The position numbers and the translations under genes are program-made. A DNA stretch of 64,000 bases from Paralvinella palmiformis (Eukaryota > Annelida > Polychaeta > Terebellida > Alvinellidae), in contig JAODUP010000132.1 in NCBI GenBank assembly GCA_025642065.1, forward strand, positions 454,001 through 518,000, given 5' to 3'. The notes beneath the pieces are model-generated. The model ran no database searches. It was not told the origin of the DNA and saw nothing but the letters and a program-made list of their open reading frames with translations. Shown here one piece after another: positions 38,567-51,507 of this stretch (within the stretch, counting starts at the first letter, position 1; each line of letters begins with the position of its first letter).

Positions 38567-40208
38567 GACATAATTCTGTATGAAGAGATTCCTGTTCTGG
38601 CAAATAGATAAAACAACGTCAGATGATTTCACTTGAAAGAGCCGAATGCAATCCATCATATTTATAGCAATAAAATCAATAACTCATCTAATTCCTGCAC
38701 TGTGCTCATTTTCTTTCTGTTCAATGTTTTGCGTCAGCTCCTTTTGTCCTGTGTCCCGTGTTTGTGTGTTTGTTTGTGTTAGTGAGTGTGTCGGGGGCAC
38801 TGGTACGGCGAATCACAACTCACGAACATAACCACTATAAGATGAAACAACTGAATAGAGAGAAACAACCTTTCTTACTGATATGAGTATTGTATCAGCC
38901 GCCCAAGTAGGTGGATGGTTGGTGAGTGAACGAGTGTGCTGGTGAGTGTGTTGGTGAGTCAGTGTGTTGGTGAATGAGTGAGTCAGTCTGTCAGTTAGTA
39001 AGTCAGTCAGTCGCTTTGACAGGTAAGCAATGTCGGCTAACAGGTGATATTAGTTTAGTGTGGTTAAAGCTCAGTGACATGTTGGCGTCGCCTGATCCTG
39101 TTATATTTCCAAGAATCAGCTTACGGCAACTTACTGGTTATTGTGTTCAGCCCGGTGCTAAAACCCATTGAATTTCACTCACAGCTTATTGGCTTATGAT
39201 GATGGCCGAGTGTCTGTGTCCGCATTCAGGAGATATGGCCATAATATCAGTTAGTCTGTACGAAGATTGGCATCACTCTCTGATAGAGCGCTGATCGTGT
39301 TTGACGTCAGCGAAGCTCTGAATGTTTTCTTTTATTCGTTGATTACAGGTGAGTTAGCTGGAGGAACCGCAGCAATGTTATTCTCGCAGATTTGATGAGT
39401 AGTTGGCCTGTTCCCCCCTCCACCCCCCCCCCCACCCCCCAAACGTTTTGTCGTCGACAGTAGGGCGAGATCGCTGTTCTTTTAACCTTGGGAATAGAAA
39501 TGATAATTGCTACCAAATAGAAGCAAATGTACTCTTTAGGGTCTGGAGCTAATAATGTCACGGATTGATCCAGAATTACACTGATGGCTAACCTTTCAAG
39601 GTGAGAGAAACAAAAGGTTCTGTTTATGTGTCCCTGAAGTTGGGAGACCTCTGGTTTCTCTTTACCTAGGTCGTTCTTAATTAAATTCCCATTTGTTTTC
39701 TGAATATGTGACTTGAAGATGTTCCGAATATCTATATATCTATATCTATAGTAGGGTGTATTAGTATTTGGTGTACCTATTTCTACACAATGATTTCACC
39801 TTTTCTTTTGGCAGCATTCTGATTTGGACACGTGATTGGGTGATTGTTTTTTAGCCGTGAAATAGCTCTCACACGAGTTGAATATATGACCGAATTACAG
39901 TCCTACGGACGCAATTAACACTGATTTAAACCCACAACCCGGAAATCTGCAGGGCAGCGCCATTGCCAACTGCACGACGGAAGTTTGTTTTTGTTTTGCA
40001 CAAAACGTAGATGATAATATCGATTGTTTGTCCTTATCACGACTAGTCTTAATTACTGAATGTCATCAGATTTAGTCGCTTCTAATCATGTAAGCATCGT
40101 AATGTAGTCGAATTAAGAACATTTATTGACTACTTCAGCTTTCTACTGGCTGTTAGACACAAACAGTGAATGCTGTATTTCTTTGTTCTGTGCACTTCCG
40201 TGTGTGTC

Positions 40209-40247
<39 letters not shown>

Positions 40248-40404
40248 TGTGTGAATACAGATATATTATGGCACGGGTTCAGAGTACCAACTCTCAGACA
40301 TCCATAAGAACCAATACTCCCATACACCTCATCATCTATAGATGTATACATCCCTAAACACGTTTAGACAGATATGGTGTGTGCGTGCGTGCGTGTGTGA
40401 GTGC

Positions 40405-40453
<49 letters not shown>

Positions 40454-41194
40454 ATAACCTCATATAGAAATAAGTGTGGATTACTATACAACTGCCATCA
40501 GAACAATTCCCATCAAATCACTTGACCTTTACTAACAGTTACTGAGGTGAGTGGAAATCGGTGACCGGGTTTTGTTGCCTTCCTCCGTATACACTGATGA
40601 TCAATCTAGCAGAACCCAAATACAATATACGTTCATCTTAAATGTCTGTAGGCTGGCCTTATACTTATATAACCAAGAAACTGAATTGCTGAATTTCTTT
40701 TTGCTACCAGACATAATTTGCCGTGGAGTGATTTATTTAAAAAGAAATTAACGTAGATATTTGATAACCAAAGGTACATTTTCATGATTGCATAGAAAAC
40801 ACGAGTGACCAAGTTGGCATTGTTTTGCAAATGGTGTGTGTCTCTGTGTCTGTCTGTATATGTGTGCCTGCGTAGGTGTGTGTGTGTGTACAATTGTACA
40901 TTATTCATCTTTGTCTTTCCATCTGCATGCCCCCCCCCCATTCGTTTATGCCACCATATATATGTGTGTGTATGATGTTTTTATCTTGTCATTTATTATT
41001 TATACCTCCGCTATGTTAGATGGGTAATTCATATTATACCTGTGTTTTGTATTGTACCTGTTATACATAACATATACTATACCTACCAGGTTACACATAT
41101 TTATCTTTTTAATACAATATCCAATAGCAAGTATTTTTGCCCATTAGATCATGCTGTTTACCAATTGTTACTCCTTGTACAATTTATCTAATGT

Positions 41195-41196
<2 letters not shown>

Positions 41197-41231
<35 letters not shown>

Positions 41232-41244
41232 AAGAGTAAGAGAA

Positions 41245-41302
<58 letters not shown>
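41197..41302. repeat. (GA)n polypurine tract
   Basis: Two long GA runs flank an AAGAGAAGAGTAAGAGAAAG interruption, about 290 bp upstream of exon 2. Confidence 0.95.
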
Positions 41303-41305
<3 letters not shown>

Positions 41306-41592
41306 TTACAAACAATAGTTTGACATGAACTAGAACAGTACTAGTTAATATATTTACTAGTATGCTCAGAACTTTATTAACATTAGATCCAGATCCAGGT
41401 ATTCAGCGAAGTTCAACTAATTACTTGTAGCTTAGATTAATTAGCTCTCTACCTTGTTGTTGTTGGTTAGTGGATATCTTGTTGGGCACCCTTCTATCTC
41501 ATTTATGCAAGGTAGCCTTTTTTATGTGTTTATTTAGTCATGCGTCCGGATCAGTTTTGATGTGGATCTAATTAGTCACTGCTATTTTACAG

Positions 41593-41863
41593 ATGGATGC
41601 ATCCGACGCTCTATGTCGCCACCTCAAGCAACCACGACGACCACCACCACCACAACAACAACACCACCAACAACAACAACAGGAACAACAACCGCAGCGG
41701 CAGCGGGCCCAATGTCGTCAACTTTTTCCATTGTTGAAGAAACCACATCCGTACCGTCGCACATACATGCCTGTCTGCCGGACGAGGTCCAGAGAACCAA
41801 CTGTCTTCACGGTGGCACGTGTTATGTGGTGATCGTCAGTAACCACAGACAGAGTTTTTGCCA
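41593..41863 (+). CDS. neuregulin-like exon 2: Thr-rich stalk and EGF cysteines 1-4
   Basis: Acceptor GCTATTTTACAG; donor CCA then GTAAGT. With phase 1 entry the exon encodes residues 25-114 and leaves two bases (CA). Residues 38-48 are eleven threonines, then Pro-Pro, TTTT, Gly, TTT and AAAA: a likely O-glycosylated stalk encoded by ACN repeats at 41631-41705. From Cys85 begins the EGF domain: Cys85, Cys95, the LHGGT loop, Cys101, YVVIVSNHRQSF, Cys114. The GG before the third cysteine and the hydrophobic residues after it are typical of neuregulins. The same DNA reads as Gln/Pro/Arg-rich in another frame, which I reject because only this frame continues the EGF pattern. Confidence 0.9.
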
Positions 41864-42079
41864 GTAAGTGTAGGAGGACGGTTGTCGTGTTTTATTGTGG
41901 GCGGAGTGAAATGAGTGGCAAAGTGCCATGAATAATTTATCACACTCGCTAATAGTCAGAATTCATAGCACGCTGAGATACACACACACATACACACACA
42001 CACGCGCACAATGAAGAAGACGGTTTAGCCAGAGTGTTGCTGAAGAAGTCAATTACTTAATTAATATTATGTAATTTGT

Positions 42080-42850
42080 GGGAGATGGTTTAATCAGTGT
42101 TACAGAACGCAGAGTGGTTGTTTTGTCAGTGTTACACACAAAGACATTGTTTAGTCTGTATTACACAGTATAAAGGGGATAGCTTAACCAGTGTTACACT
42201 TTGTAAAAGGAATGCTTGGGATTCACAATAGAAAGGGGTAGGTTTAATCAGTATTTCGTCATGTAAAGGGCCTGGAATGGTTTAGCTATTTTTATACAAT
42301 ATGAAATGGATATCCATTAGCCATTGTTACCTGATATAAAGGAGATCAGTTAATCAGTGCTGTAAAATAACAAGGAAATATTTTATCGGGTGTTACTTAA
42401 CAGGAATTGATTGCTGACCTAAACAGTATTGCACTCAATATGAATAGTTTTACCAGTTTCTGGTGTAACGTGAGTAGGCTACCTCATCGGCAATGTTATA
42501 TACTGCGGGATCTGGTGGAAACTCAACGCTCTACAACAGCAACCCGTTAGAAAGGGAACTGGCAATGAAAATTGCAATATCTCTATCGGCACTGTACAGT
42601 CAGCCCTTACTACGATAGCGCTAATGCCGGCATTACAACTATAGGAATGAGGTGACAGTTATAGTATTATTGGAGAGGAACGGGTTGGTTTAGGGAGTGT
42701 GTAGGGAGACAATAGATCTATCTAACCATCAGATATCAGAACGGAGATCGATAGATTAGATTAGCCAGAATTCCGTGGTAGAATGGAGATGGTTTAGCCG
42801 TCGTTGCACAATAGGAAGGGAATGGCTTAGCCAGTGTTACACATTAGCGG
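42080..42850. repeat. degenerate minisatellite
   Basis: Motifs such as GGTTTAATCAGTGTTACA, GCTTAACCAGTGTTACAC and GCTTAGCCAGTGTTACACA recur at roughly 40-60 bp spacing among A/G-rich spacers (AAAGGG). The array is best seen at 42088-42400 and returns at 42790-42845. Units are too diverged to count exactly. Confidence 0.55.
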
Positions 42851-43486
42851 CAGATGAAGTAATCCGATGGGTAGATGTCGGGTCTCATTTCTAATGTATA
42901 TCATTCCTAGGGCGGCGCTATCATTTTCTGTTATCTTAAGCCAGGTGTAGACGTGTCTTATTGTAGCTAAGTGCCGGGTCCAGAAAGGGGCCGCCAGTAT
43001 CTCCCGTTCATTCATTGTATTCGCGGCATCGTGTCGGCCCATAGAGGTATTTATTCAACAAGCAATATGTTGGGCCGAGCTCTTAGTCAATGGTCTTCTT
43101 CTGCCCGGCGATCGTCTTTCCCAATGTGGTCACTTCCTGGTTGCTGAGCCAGGGATGAGAATCATCTCCGCCAGATAAGAGTCGCTGGCTGGCCACCACT
43201 GATTACCACCAGTCTAGGTCACCGGTGTCTGACCCACTGATAGGTCATTTGGAAGTTCTCGAAACTGTCTATAGTCCGTGTTTGGAAGGCCATATGCGAT
43301 ATGGCATTTATCCGGATCAGTCTGGTGTTTTGTTCCTGTATAATTGATCTATGACTTGATCCGTTTTACTGGAATGTTTCTTCTATATTATTATAGCTAT
43401 GTGTTTTGTTATTGTTACTGTTTATTGTTTAAAATCATGCTCGCTAAACTGTACACGTTTCGTGGCCTTTGGGTGACGAGGGCATT

Positions 43487-43730
43487 CGATGGTCCAATGG
43501 TTATAGCACTATACTGCAAACCTGCTGGTTGTGGGTTCGAATCTGGTTCCTACCTGTGTTTGTGGGTTATCTTCCACCTGGGTTACACCCCGGTCATATG
43601 TTCCGGATGTGACCAACACCGAGGTCAAACAGCTCAATCCAACTCATGTGGATGATGTTCGAATCACTCTGTGATGAACACCCATTCCGGTCAGGTTTCC
43701 AGATAAAGTAAATTGAATGAATAAGATATG
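43487..43730 (+). mobile_element. tRNA-derived SINE
   Basis: A box TGGTCCAATGG and B box GGTTCGAATCTGG are intact. The body, with a CCCGGTCATATGTTCCGGATG segment and ACACCGAGGTCAAACAGCTC, aligns with the ACTC-tailed family at 13180-13345. The end near GAATGAATAAG may be its tail. Copy age is moderate. Confidence 0.75.
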
Positions 43731-43774
43731 TGCAGAGTGATCAACTCTGCATTAACTGTGTTTCGACTCTTCTG

Positions 43775-43900
43775 TGTGCAGTTGATAGTGTGCCACGTTG
43801 CAGATTGCCAGCTCTTGGATTTGAATTCCAATATTAGCTATGTCCGTGGGATGCTTCATTCATCAATAAAAAGTTTCATTCAGTCTAATTAATTCACTTC
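43775..43900 (+). mobile_element. degenerate SINE copy
   Basis: GTTGATAGTGTGCCACGTTG, a CAGCTCTTGGATTTGAATTC B-box-like segment and GGGATGCTTCATTCATCA keep the layout of the SINE at 13180-13345 but with many changes. Confidence 0.45.
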
Positions 43901-44109
43901 CCTGGTTAGTAGTCATTTGTCTCTGTGTCTCAGGTTCTGCCTAATCTGATTAACTGTTAACACTTAGTGTGAGTTATGTAAACAATCTTTGATGAGATGT
44001 AAGGTTGCTGTGATTGACTGACTTTCTGACTAGTTGAGTTGCTGACTGAATGAATGATGAACTGACTGACTGACCCATACACTTAACCCCTACAATAAAA
44101 GTTAATAAC

Positions 44110-44797
44110 TCAATTGTGCCATGGTATAAAAAATTATATTCTAGCTAACTCAGTTCCGCCAAGGTTCAGAAAGTAGCTATTCTAACTGATTTAGTTGTGC
44201 CATACTATAAAATGTAACTATTCTGACTGACTCAGTTACACCATGGTATAAGAAGTAGCTATTGTAACTGACTTAATTAAGCCATACTATAAAAAGGTAA
44301 CTATTTTAGCTGACGCAGTAATGCCGTGGTATAAAAGGTAACTATTCTAACTGACGCAATTACGGCATGCTGTAAAAGGTAACTATTCTATCTGACCCAG
44401 TTATGCCATGGATTAAAGAGTAGCTATTGTAGCTGATGCAGTTATGCCATGGTATAAAGGGTAGCTATTCTAGCTGACTCAGTTGCGCCATGCTATAAAA
44501 GGTAGCTATTCTAGCTGACTCAGTTGCGCCATGCTATAAAAGGTAGCTATTCTAGCTGACTCAGTTGCGCCATGCTATAAAAGGTAGCTATTCTAGCTGA
44601 CTCAGTTGCACCATGCTATAAAAGGTAACTATTCTAGCTGACTCAGTTATGCCATGGTATAAAAGGTAAATATTCTAGCTGACTCAGTTATGCTATGGTA
44701 TAAAAGGTAACTATTCTAGCTGACTCAGTTACGACATGGTATAAAGGGTAACTATTCTAGCTGACTCAGTTATGCCATGCTATAAAAGGTAACTATT
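44110..44797. repeat. 41-bp minisatellite with AP-1-like and TATA-like motifs per unit
   Basis: About seventeen units with 41-bp period (for example starts at 44461 and 44502). The unit is built of CTATTCTAGCTGACTCAGTT followed by GCGCCATGCTATAAAAGGTAG. Left-hand units are more diverged; 44460-44640 are nearly identical. Most units carry TGACTCA, the AP-1 (TRE) consensus, and all good units carry TATAAAA. Variation between CCATGCTATAAAA and CCATGGTATAAAA marks unit subtypes. The array sits in the intron that splits the EGF domain. Confidence 0.92.
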
Positions 44798-45497
44798 CTT
44801 GGATCTCTTCATTAATGAATGAGCAATATTATCTAACAGTGTCAAACGAATAATATATCAAAAGAAGACATCGATGGTATATTTCTAACAAAGAGTTAAG
44901 ATGTTCAGAATGATTAGTGATGTCAACAAAACTATTAGCATTATAGTGGGCTACTTCATATTTATGTATGTTGCTGAAACCGGCGGCTCCAGAATCTGTG
45001 CCAGACTTGAGATTGTTCAACGTAATTAATCTAGACTGATGGCATAATCTGGCTATATCTCAGAACCCTCTATCCAGCATTATATTTTGGAGTAATGCGA
45101 TCGTTCCTTCGAATAAAGTAATCCATATATTCATATTAACCTGTAAGCTATATCTCCACCATGACATTTTGCTTCATTAACATAAGCAGCTAATTTAATC
45201 TTGCTTACTTAGATTGATGCATTAAGCATAACTGTTGGAGACGTAGTCCTTTAATGAAGATGGAATTTCTTCTGCCCAGTCGAGAACGGCGCTGCTTCGA
45301 CAATTTGTCTGGAATGCCGATATAAATAGATATTGATTCATAAAAGCTATGTCTGTTGTCTTAACCCTCTCTGATGGGGCGCTGATGATTCTGCCCCATC
45401 TGCTGCTTGGCATTTATCTTAGCGTTTGCTAAGGTCGATTTCTACCTTATTGCGTGTCTGCTGATTGTTTTACTTTAAAATATATATATTTTTTCAG

Positions 45498-45556
45498 CTG
45501 TACGGAGGAATGGACGGGAAAACGTTGTGAGCAATACTTCATAGATCCGGGTATAT
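45498..45556 (+). CDS. neuregulin-like exon 3: EGF cysteines 5-6
   Basis: Acceptor ATATTTTTTCAG; donor ATAT then GTAAGT. Entering in phase 2 (CA plus C gives His115) it encodes CTEEWTGKRCEQYFIDPGI, residues 116-134, and leaves T (phase 1). Cys116 and Cys125 complete the EGF domain. WTGKRC fits the F/WTGxRC signature, and EQYFID resembles the residues after the sixth cysteine in beta-type neuregulins. Position and phase of the preceding intron match the conserved intron of EGFR-ligand genes. A second, alpha/beta-like alternative of this exon was looked for but not found. Confidence 0.9.
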
Positions 45557-48500
45557 GTAAGTATATACTGTTTTATTATTAACCTGTGTGTGTGTGTGTG
45601 TGTGTGTGTTATACTAACTCTAATGTCCTTTCTTTGCCATTCCATTCGTACATAGTTACCCGTGATTAGCTTTCATATGCCACTTGTTATGGTGATGTTT
45701 GCTTAGCATGGCGCCTTCAGCCCCCTAATTATATGGTTACCATGGGAACAATACTTAAGCCTAACATTGTCCAATGAGACATTCTGATAGGAGAGTTTTT
45801 CGCCATTCTCCTTTTGGACGTTTTGTTACAGTTTAGTCATTGTCTGCGACGTTCCGAGTTTTGTACTTCGGTGTTTCGGAAACGTGAAACGGAGCCATGT
45901 GCTCTGCCATCGTTTTCTTTCATTGGATCTCCGCGTGGTATCACAGCCGTGTCACCTGTTACATCTGACCACAAAGTGCTGCGTTTTCGTGGCTTACCCA
46001 CTGGAAGGAATAGAAAATATCCGAATTAGATTTACTTTTGTTATAAATAGTCAGCAAATAACAAACAAAAACTAGCCACCAAAGCGGCAAGAATCGTTGA
46101 CTTGATTATTCTGTCGACGAATGATGCTATTTACGTCAATATCAGATTTGTTGTTTTAACTGGGTCTTGTTTGTGAGCCGGAAGTCAGGAGAAGCACATG
46201 CCAAGCCTGTCGCAGTAAGAATGCCTGCTCCACGGCTTGTCATTTTCGCTGCCACTGGAAACAAATTGAAGCCATAACGCAGCCAGAAAGGTAAGGTCTT
46301 CCCTCTAGGTTTTTACCTGATGCTGTCTGTCCAAGCTGTCAGTGACCCGTTAACGCTGAAGATAACAACGTTTTACTTCGCGATGCGCACAGTCTCGGAT
46401 GGAGCAGTGAATGTCAAATGAAATACTCACCACAGGACACTGTTGTGACTGTCACAGAAGGACTGTCACAATAGCGCTGCTAATTACAGTGTGCGTGGTG
46501 ACAGTGCTTATTGACGGTACTGACAACAACAGTTGTTACTGACGTTAGTGTGTACTCTACCACTTGTCAGTTGTCCTGTCGCGCCAATGACGACCGATTT
46601 GTGACGGCACTGTTTTATTGATGATTTCTCACTGCTAAGCATCTTACAGTGACAGTGTTCACCATGACTCGGTCCGCAGTGACAGTGCTTCGAATGACGG
46701 TGCTCTTGAAGATAATGTCCGCGATGACGGTACTTGCTGTAGTGGTAATGTTTTATCACCGCTTGGCAAGTAGCTAGCTTTGCTGGCATTCTGCCGTTAG
46801 TTTTACTCTGAAGAACAATTGCCACAACTTGAAAATATGGTCCACTGGTCAGAGATTGCCTCTCATCCACTTGATTCTTACCACGTATCTACATTAAACT
46901 GGCAGACCCCAAAGCTAGCCACGTCCTAATCCCGCTAACGCTGAACTCGGCTCGGCCCGCTGTTTTATTGTGCCCCATAGTGCCCCAGCCCAGTGAGCCA
47001 AGTGATATGGTTTCTGTTTTTAGAAACTCCCATCCAGCGCCTAATGTTTTCTCCATATCGTAAAAGAAGACCTCTTCCTTCTTCTTTACACCAATCTTAG
47101 ACCTTTCGCTTCTTTCTTATCCCACCCTTGTGGACGTTTGTAGCCAATAAGTGCCTCGTACATGGTGTGACCTGGCTCTTCTGCACCGCGGTGCTATCAC
47201 TTGATGACCTGTTCACCGTTGGCCAGTGACCCGTGATTACATTATTAGGCATCATAGGTTTAACCCACCCTACAAACGACTACGGCAGCTCCGGATGATT
47301 GACTGTGAGTGGCTGGTATTGTTGTGTGCAGCACTAAATTTAGTCGCGTCCACCGTAACTGATATTTGGACAACGATTCTTCTATCAGTGGCCATTATCA
47401 AATGTTCGTGGTGCGCGGTAAGAAAGTTGAAACAGCACTGAACGGATTGGACAATGTTGAGTAGTTTGTATGTTGTTCGGATATTAGAGTAGAATTGGCT
47501 TTGACAGATTGGGATAACTAAGTCAGTTTTATTATTAATCTCCAGCTGTTAACAAGCAGAGTCACTGGAGCACTTCCATTAATAGCTGAAATAATTAAAT
47601 GAAACCAGTTTAATCCGAGGCCAGCAACATTAAATACGCGGATGTTTTCTATAATTCATCGATAGAGGTGAAAGAATTGACACAAAGTCATGGAATAGCC
47701 GGTGTCAGCGTTTTCTCTGCCTGCTCATAGACATGAATAATTCAGTTGAAAAGAATCGCATTCGGGTTTTGTCCATCACGTCCCACCTCCGCCAATGATG
47801 TAGTTGGCTGTAATCCAGTTTCCAAGAAGTAAAGCCATCACTCCCAAGGCGCAGCGGTATTTGTATGAAATGACTGCCGCCTGACAGGCAGGATGAATCA
47901 ATTACAACATCCTCCCCCGCAAAACACAAGGTAAACAAAACAAATCGTCGTGCGGACCCACGGACTAGGTGCCAACCACGCCGCCATTGGCAGATGACGG
48001 TATTGGTATTCAGGGATAGTGGAGCCCATTCAGACGTGCCATTCACCAACGAACGACTTGGGAATCCGTGCCATTTATCACGAGTCACAAATGAAATTTG
48101 GGCCATATCTCCCTGATAGATCAGAGCGTACCTTCTACAGAATGAGGATTAAACTAGTACCGAGCGAAAAACCACGATTCTACTGCCCCGATCTAAATAT
48201 GATCTTGGCCCATCTGTTTTCACTAGCATTGATCTGGAGCGTACGTCATCAGATTGTCTTCGGTGGCTGATGAAACAACGCCCCCCCCCCCTCCCCCTAG
48301 TAGATTATTTACTTCGCCGGCTGGCCTATTTTTATCACCAGGTCTTGGTTGTGTCCACAAACACGTCGATATTTTGCTAATTTTAAGTTGATCCCCAGAC
48401 TTCCTCTGCGTTGTGGCAAAGCAAGATCAGTCTGTAGTCGATGTGCCACCAGGAAGGGGCTATTTTCAGGGGTCCAATTGTAATGAGAGGCACTTCACGG

Positions 48501-51466
48501 CTACTCGAAGCAGAAGGCCAAAAATACAATTATCGATTAAAGGGGCTTAATTATATTTTATGATCAGCTAACGAATCTGTTCTGGATAAAAGTCTGACGG
48601 TGCGATGAAGTGCCATCTTCGCTAGAAACATCAAAATGATGACGGTCTAATTTATCAGCATCCACTACATAACAGGCTGCGCGCCAGCCTTCGCTTAGTG
48701 TTAGATTATAAGAGCTGTATAGTCCCACTTCTACACTGTATCAATAAATAAATCATTGACCGCAGCCACTCGTCATGTGAGAAGGGTGTGGTATTGGTGT
48801 GCGTGCGTGCGTGCGTGTCGGTGTGTGGGAGAAAACTCCCCCAAATTCGAGTTCACGAAGCGTAATGGCGGCGGCACGACAACCTTCGAGCAGTTGTAAT
48901 GGGAGGGGGGAAACTGACACCACTTCTGAGACTGTGTTTAACCAGCACCCGCTCATTATCCGTTTCCGTGTAAATACCTCTTGGCCGTCAACAAGGAGAA
49001 CCAGACCGGTTGGTGGCGTGGCCGTGGTCACTCGTCCCACAACGAGATAAGCAATTTTCACTGATTAGTAGTTATCACCGGTAAGAAGGCTGCGCTCCTC
49101 TCGGCGGATGACCAAAGGTCGAGCTTCCCAGTGGACCGCTAAACAATTTCCCGGATGCTTACATAAGAGTGTAAAGTCATCCGGCCGAGCGGGTGGCATT
49201 TCCCTTCCGGCTCGTCCTATGAGCTCGGCTACGTGGCGGGCGTGAATTCTGCCCGTAGAAATTGCCGACCGTTGGCCGCTGATAAGTATATGATACTATA
49301 ACGGGCCGGCAGTGTAATAGCAGTCCAATCGTGTTGCACGGCCCGTCGGCTGGCCAGCAGCTAACCGAACAGAAATTAGCGGACAATTGATATCTAGTGC
49401 GTTTGGGAAAACCCTATCAGCCAGTTACCGTAGGTAGCTAGCCAGCTCAGGCTAGGGCTAAAACCGACCAGAGGAGATAAAACAAATGTCACGATTGGTC
49501 CTTTATTGTGATGTTTCAAAATTAGCGCACCATTCTCTGTGTGCGTTTCGAAGTTCAGATTTGGTGGAATTAGAGAGCACACCGCGCTAAATCAGTTTTT
49601 GTGCTGGTGTGTCGTTAAACCAAAACCACTGATTCGCTCACCCCGCTAGCTCTGCAGATCCGACACACATCTGTAGACAGATGTTATAAACTGTTCTGAT
49701 GAAGTGGCAATTTTTGGGAACATCCGGCTGCCATTAGACTGTTCTTCGTTTATGCCGAACGATACCAAAGCCCGTTCGGAGAAATGGCGCTGCGAATCCA
49801 CTTCTGTAGCCTTTCATTGGGTTTTGCATTCAATAGTTAAGGTATTTGAATGTCAGCTGTCGGGATTGCAGTACGACTCAATAATCGTGGAAAGAAGGTG
49901 TCTATACTTGTTTTCTAATGTAAAGAGATATATATCTTAGCTCTAGATATTTGGAAGTGGTTTCTTTCTAGTGGGTGGCTGACCACATTAAGAGATGCTT
50001 CTAGCCTACTTAATTAAATATTAAAGTGGACGGCACACATCCCTCTGATGGTGTAAAACACATTGGCAGTGAACATCCTTGGAGAATTTCATCTTTACAT
50101 CTGCTTACAATGCTGCCCCTCCTCCCCGAGCAGCGGGGGAGGATTGAGAGATTATTTTCAGCCACTCACATCATTATAAAGGTATATACTGGACATAAAC
50201 AGAAATGCATACACTAATCGGTTGTGAATGAGTGCCTGGCGGCGCTGAATGATAGTATGTGGGTGGAAATGCATCCTACTCTGAAAGCCAGGAGCCGTGT
50301 CTTCCCATAAAAGCTCGGAGGACGTAGGATTCCGTTTAGGGAAATACTGCATAAACATCAGACCCCAAACAATATGGTGTGTCTGAGCTCTTAGAAAATA
50401 TTTCAATGATGAACAAGTGCTACCTGTGTCGTCTATACATATCCATGCTTTTAAACTGATGTGTATACGTTTTGACATACAATCCTGTGTACCCACAGAG
50501 TGTTACACGGAGGTGAAGTAATCCGCATATTAAATGAGATATATTAGAGGTATGATGTCACAGCTCGTGTAACAAATTAAATGTCAGAAGATGGTGATGT
50601 TTTGTGTTAAGATAGACAGCACCGTATCTGTGTTTTGTATTGCTTCTTTTAACTTCATGATGCCCAGCTGACAGAAAACGGTCTGGAAATAGATGGCTCA
50701 CGTGACCTGGGAGCTGTGACCTTGTGACCTTATACCTGTTCATCTTGTCACTCACAGCCATTTGGCATGCCGTTGATTTCGCTACCGGTGTGGTACGGTA
50801 ATGGTCTGAAGCTGTTGAATTTTGCGCCAAAAATTGATGATCACGTGCGAGTTTTCGATGCTTTGCTCACCAGATAGTAGGTAAACTGTAATTGACAAAT
50901 CTTCGTCGAGTGATCTGGCCTTTTTTGCGGGAGACATTTCGCGACTTAAAATTTCGGGCGGCAGCACTCAATTGGGAATTCGTGCAAAGGCATTAACGTC
51001 TAAAAAGCCGGTGGCGGGCGTGAATTTTGTTCTTTCATTCAGCCGCCCACGCACCACCGCCCGCCATCCCGCTAGTCGAAGTCCCGTCTGTCGTCAGCTC
51101 TACGGTGAACGCTCCCTCAGGGCTGATATATCGCCATTTCACATTGTCATATACATTACGCTGGCATCCCAAGTAGTACCCGAAGCATGTGACGTGATAA
51201 CATCCAAACACGTCGTATAGTCGGCGACAACCACTTCTCATCACCATCCCGTATCTTCCCGCTTCAATGAATAACAACGACCGGCGAGCCATCCCGAGAT
51301 GAATATTTATTGGCCGGCCGATGGAAAAAAAACCTGGTAAAGGTGACGGGATGAATTAGATCCATTTATGTGGAGAGCCAGTCTTCAATGCCATATCACC
51401 TGGTTTAGCCATAAATAGAATTACTATTTTTAAGTTTCAGCCCGCCACTTCCCGCATTTGTTCTAT

Positions 51467-51507
<41 letters not shown>

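Larger units (their letters stand above)
34455..41592. other. intron 1 with microsatellites
   Basis: About 7.1 kb. It holds GA at 35105-35139, CT at 35368-35384, AT/GT at 36087-36134, a CTGT/CTGC patch at 36205-36250, a polypyrimidine tract at 37272-37414, CA at 37557-37616, AT at 38516-38564, GT at 40208-40252, GA at 40407-40451 and GA at 41197-41302. No Ig-domain exon could be recognised. The only exon-like block is on the opposite strand at 37970-38063. Confidence 0.7.
41864..45497. other. intron 2, repeat-rich
   Basis: About 3.6 kb lying inside the EGF domain between cysteines 4 and 5. It is filled by a degenerate minisatellite, two SINE copies and the 41-bp array, each listed separately, plus a CA run at 41979-42003. 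The frames read within it are repeat-derived. Confidence 0.75.

Noticed and set aside
41593..41832. Gln/Pro-rich alternative frame of exon 2
   Set aside because: Only the Thr-rich frame carries the EGF cysteines and joins exon 3 in phase; the Gln frame is a shadow of the same repeat.
46508..46870. 120-codon minus-strand His/Cys-rich frame as a zinc-binding protein
   Set aside because: The His/Cys content comes from loosely repeated GTGACAGTG-type sequence; cysteine spacing fits no known finger.
47705..48106. 133-codon minus-strand frame as a gene
   Set aside because: No recognisable domain, no good splice borders, and overlapping open frames on the other strand.
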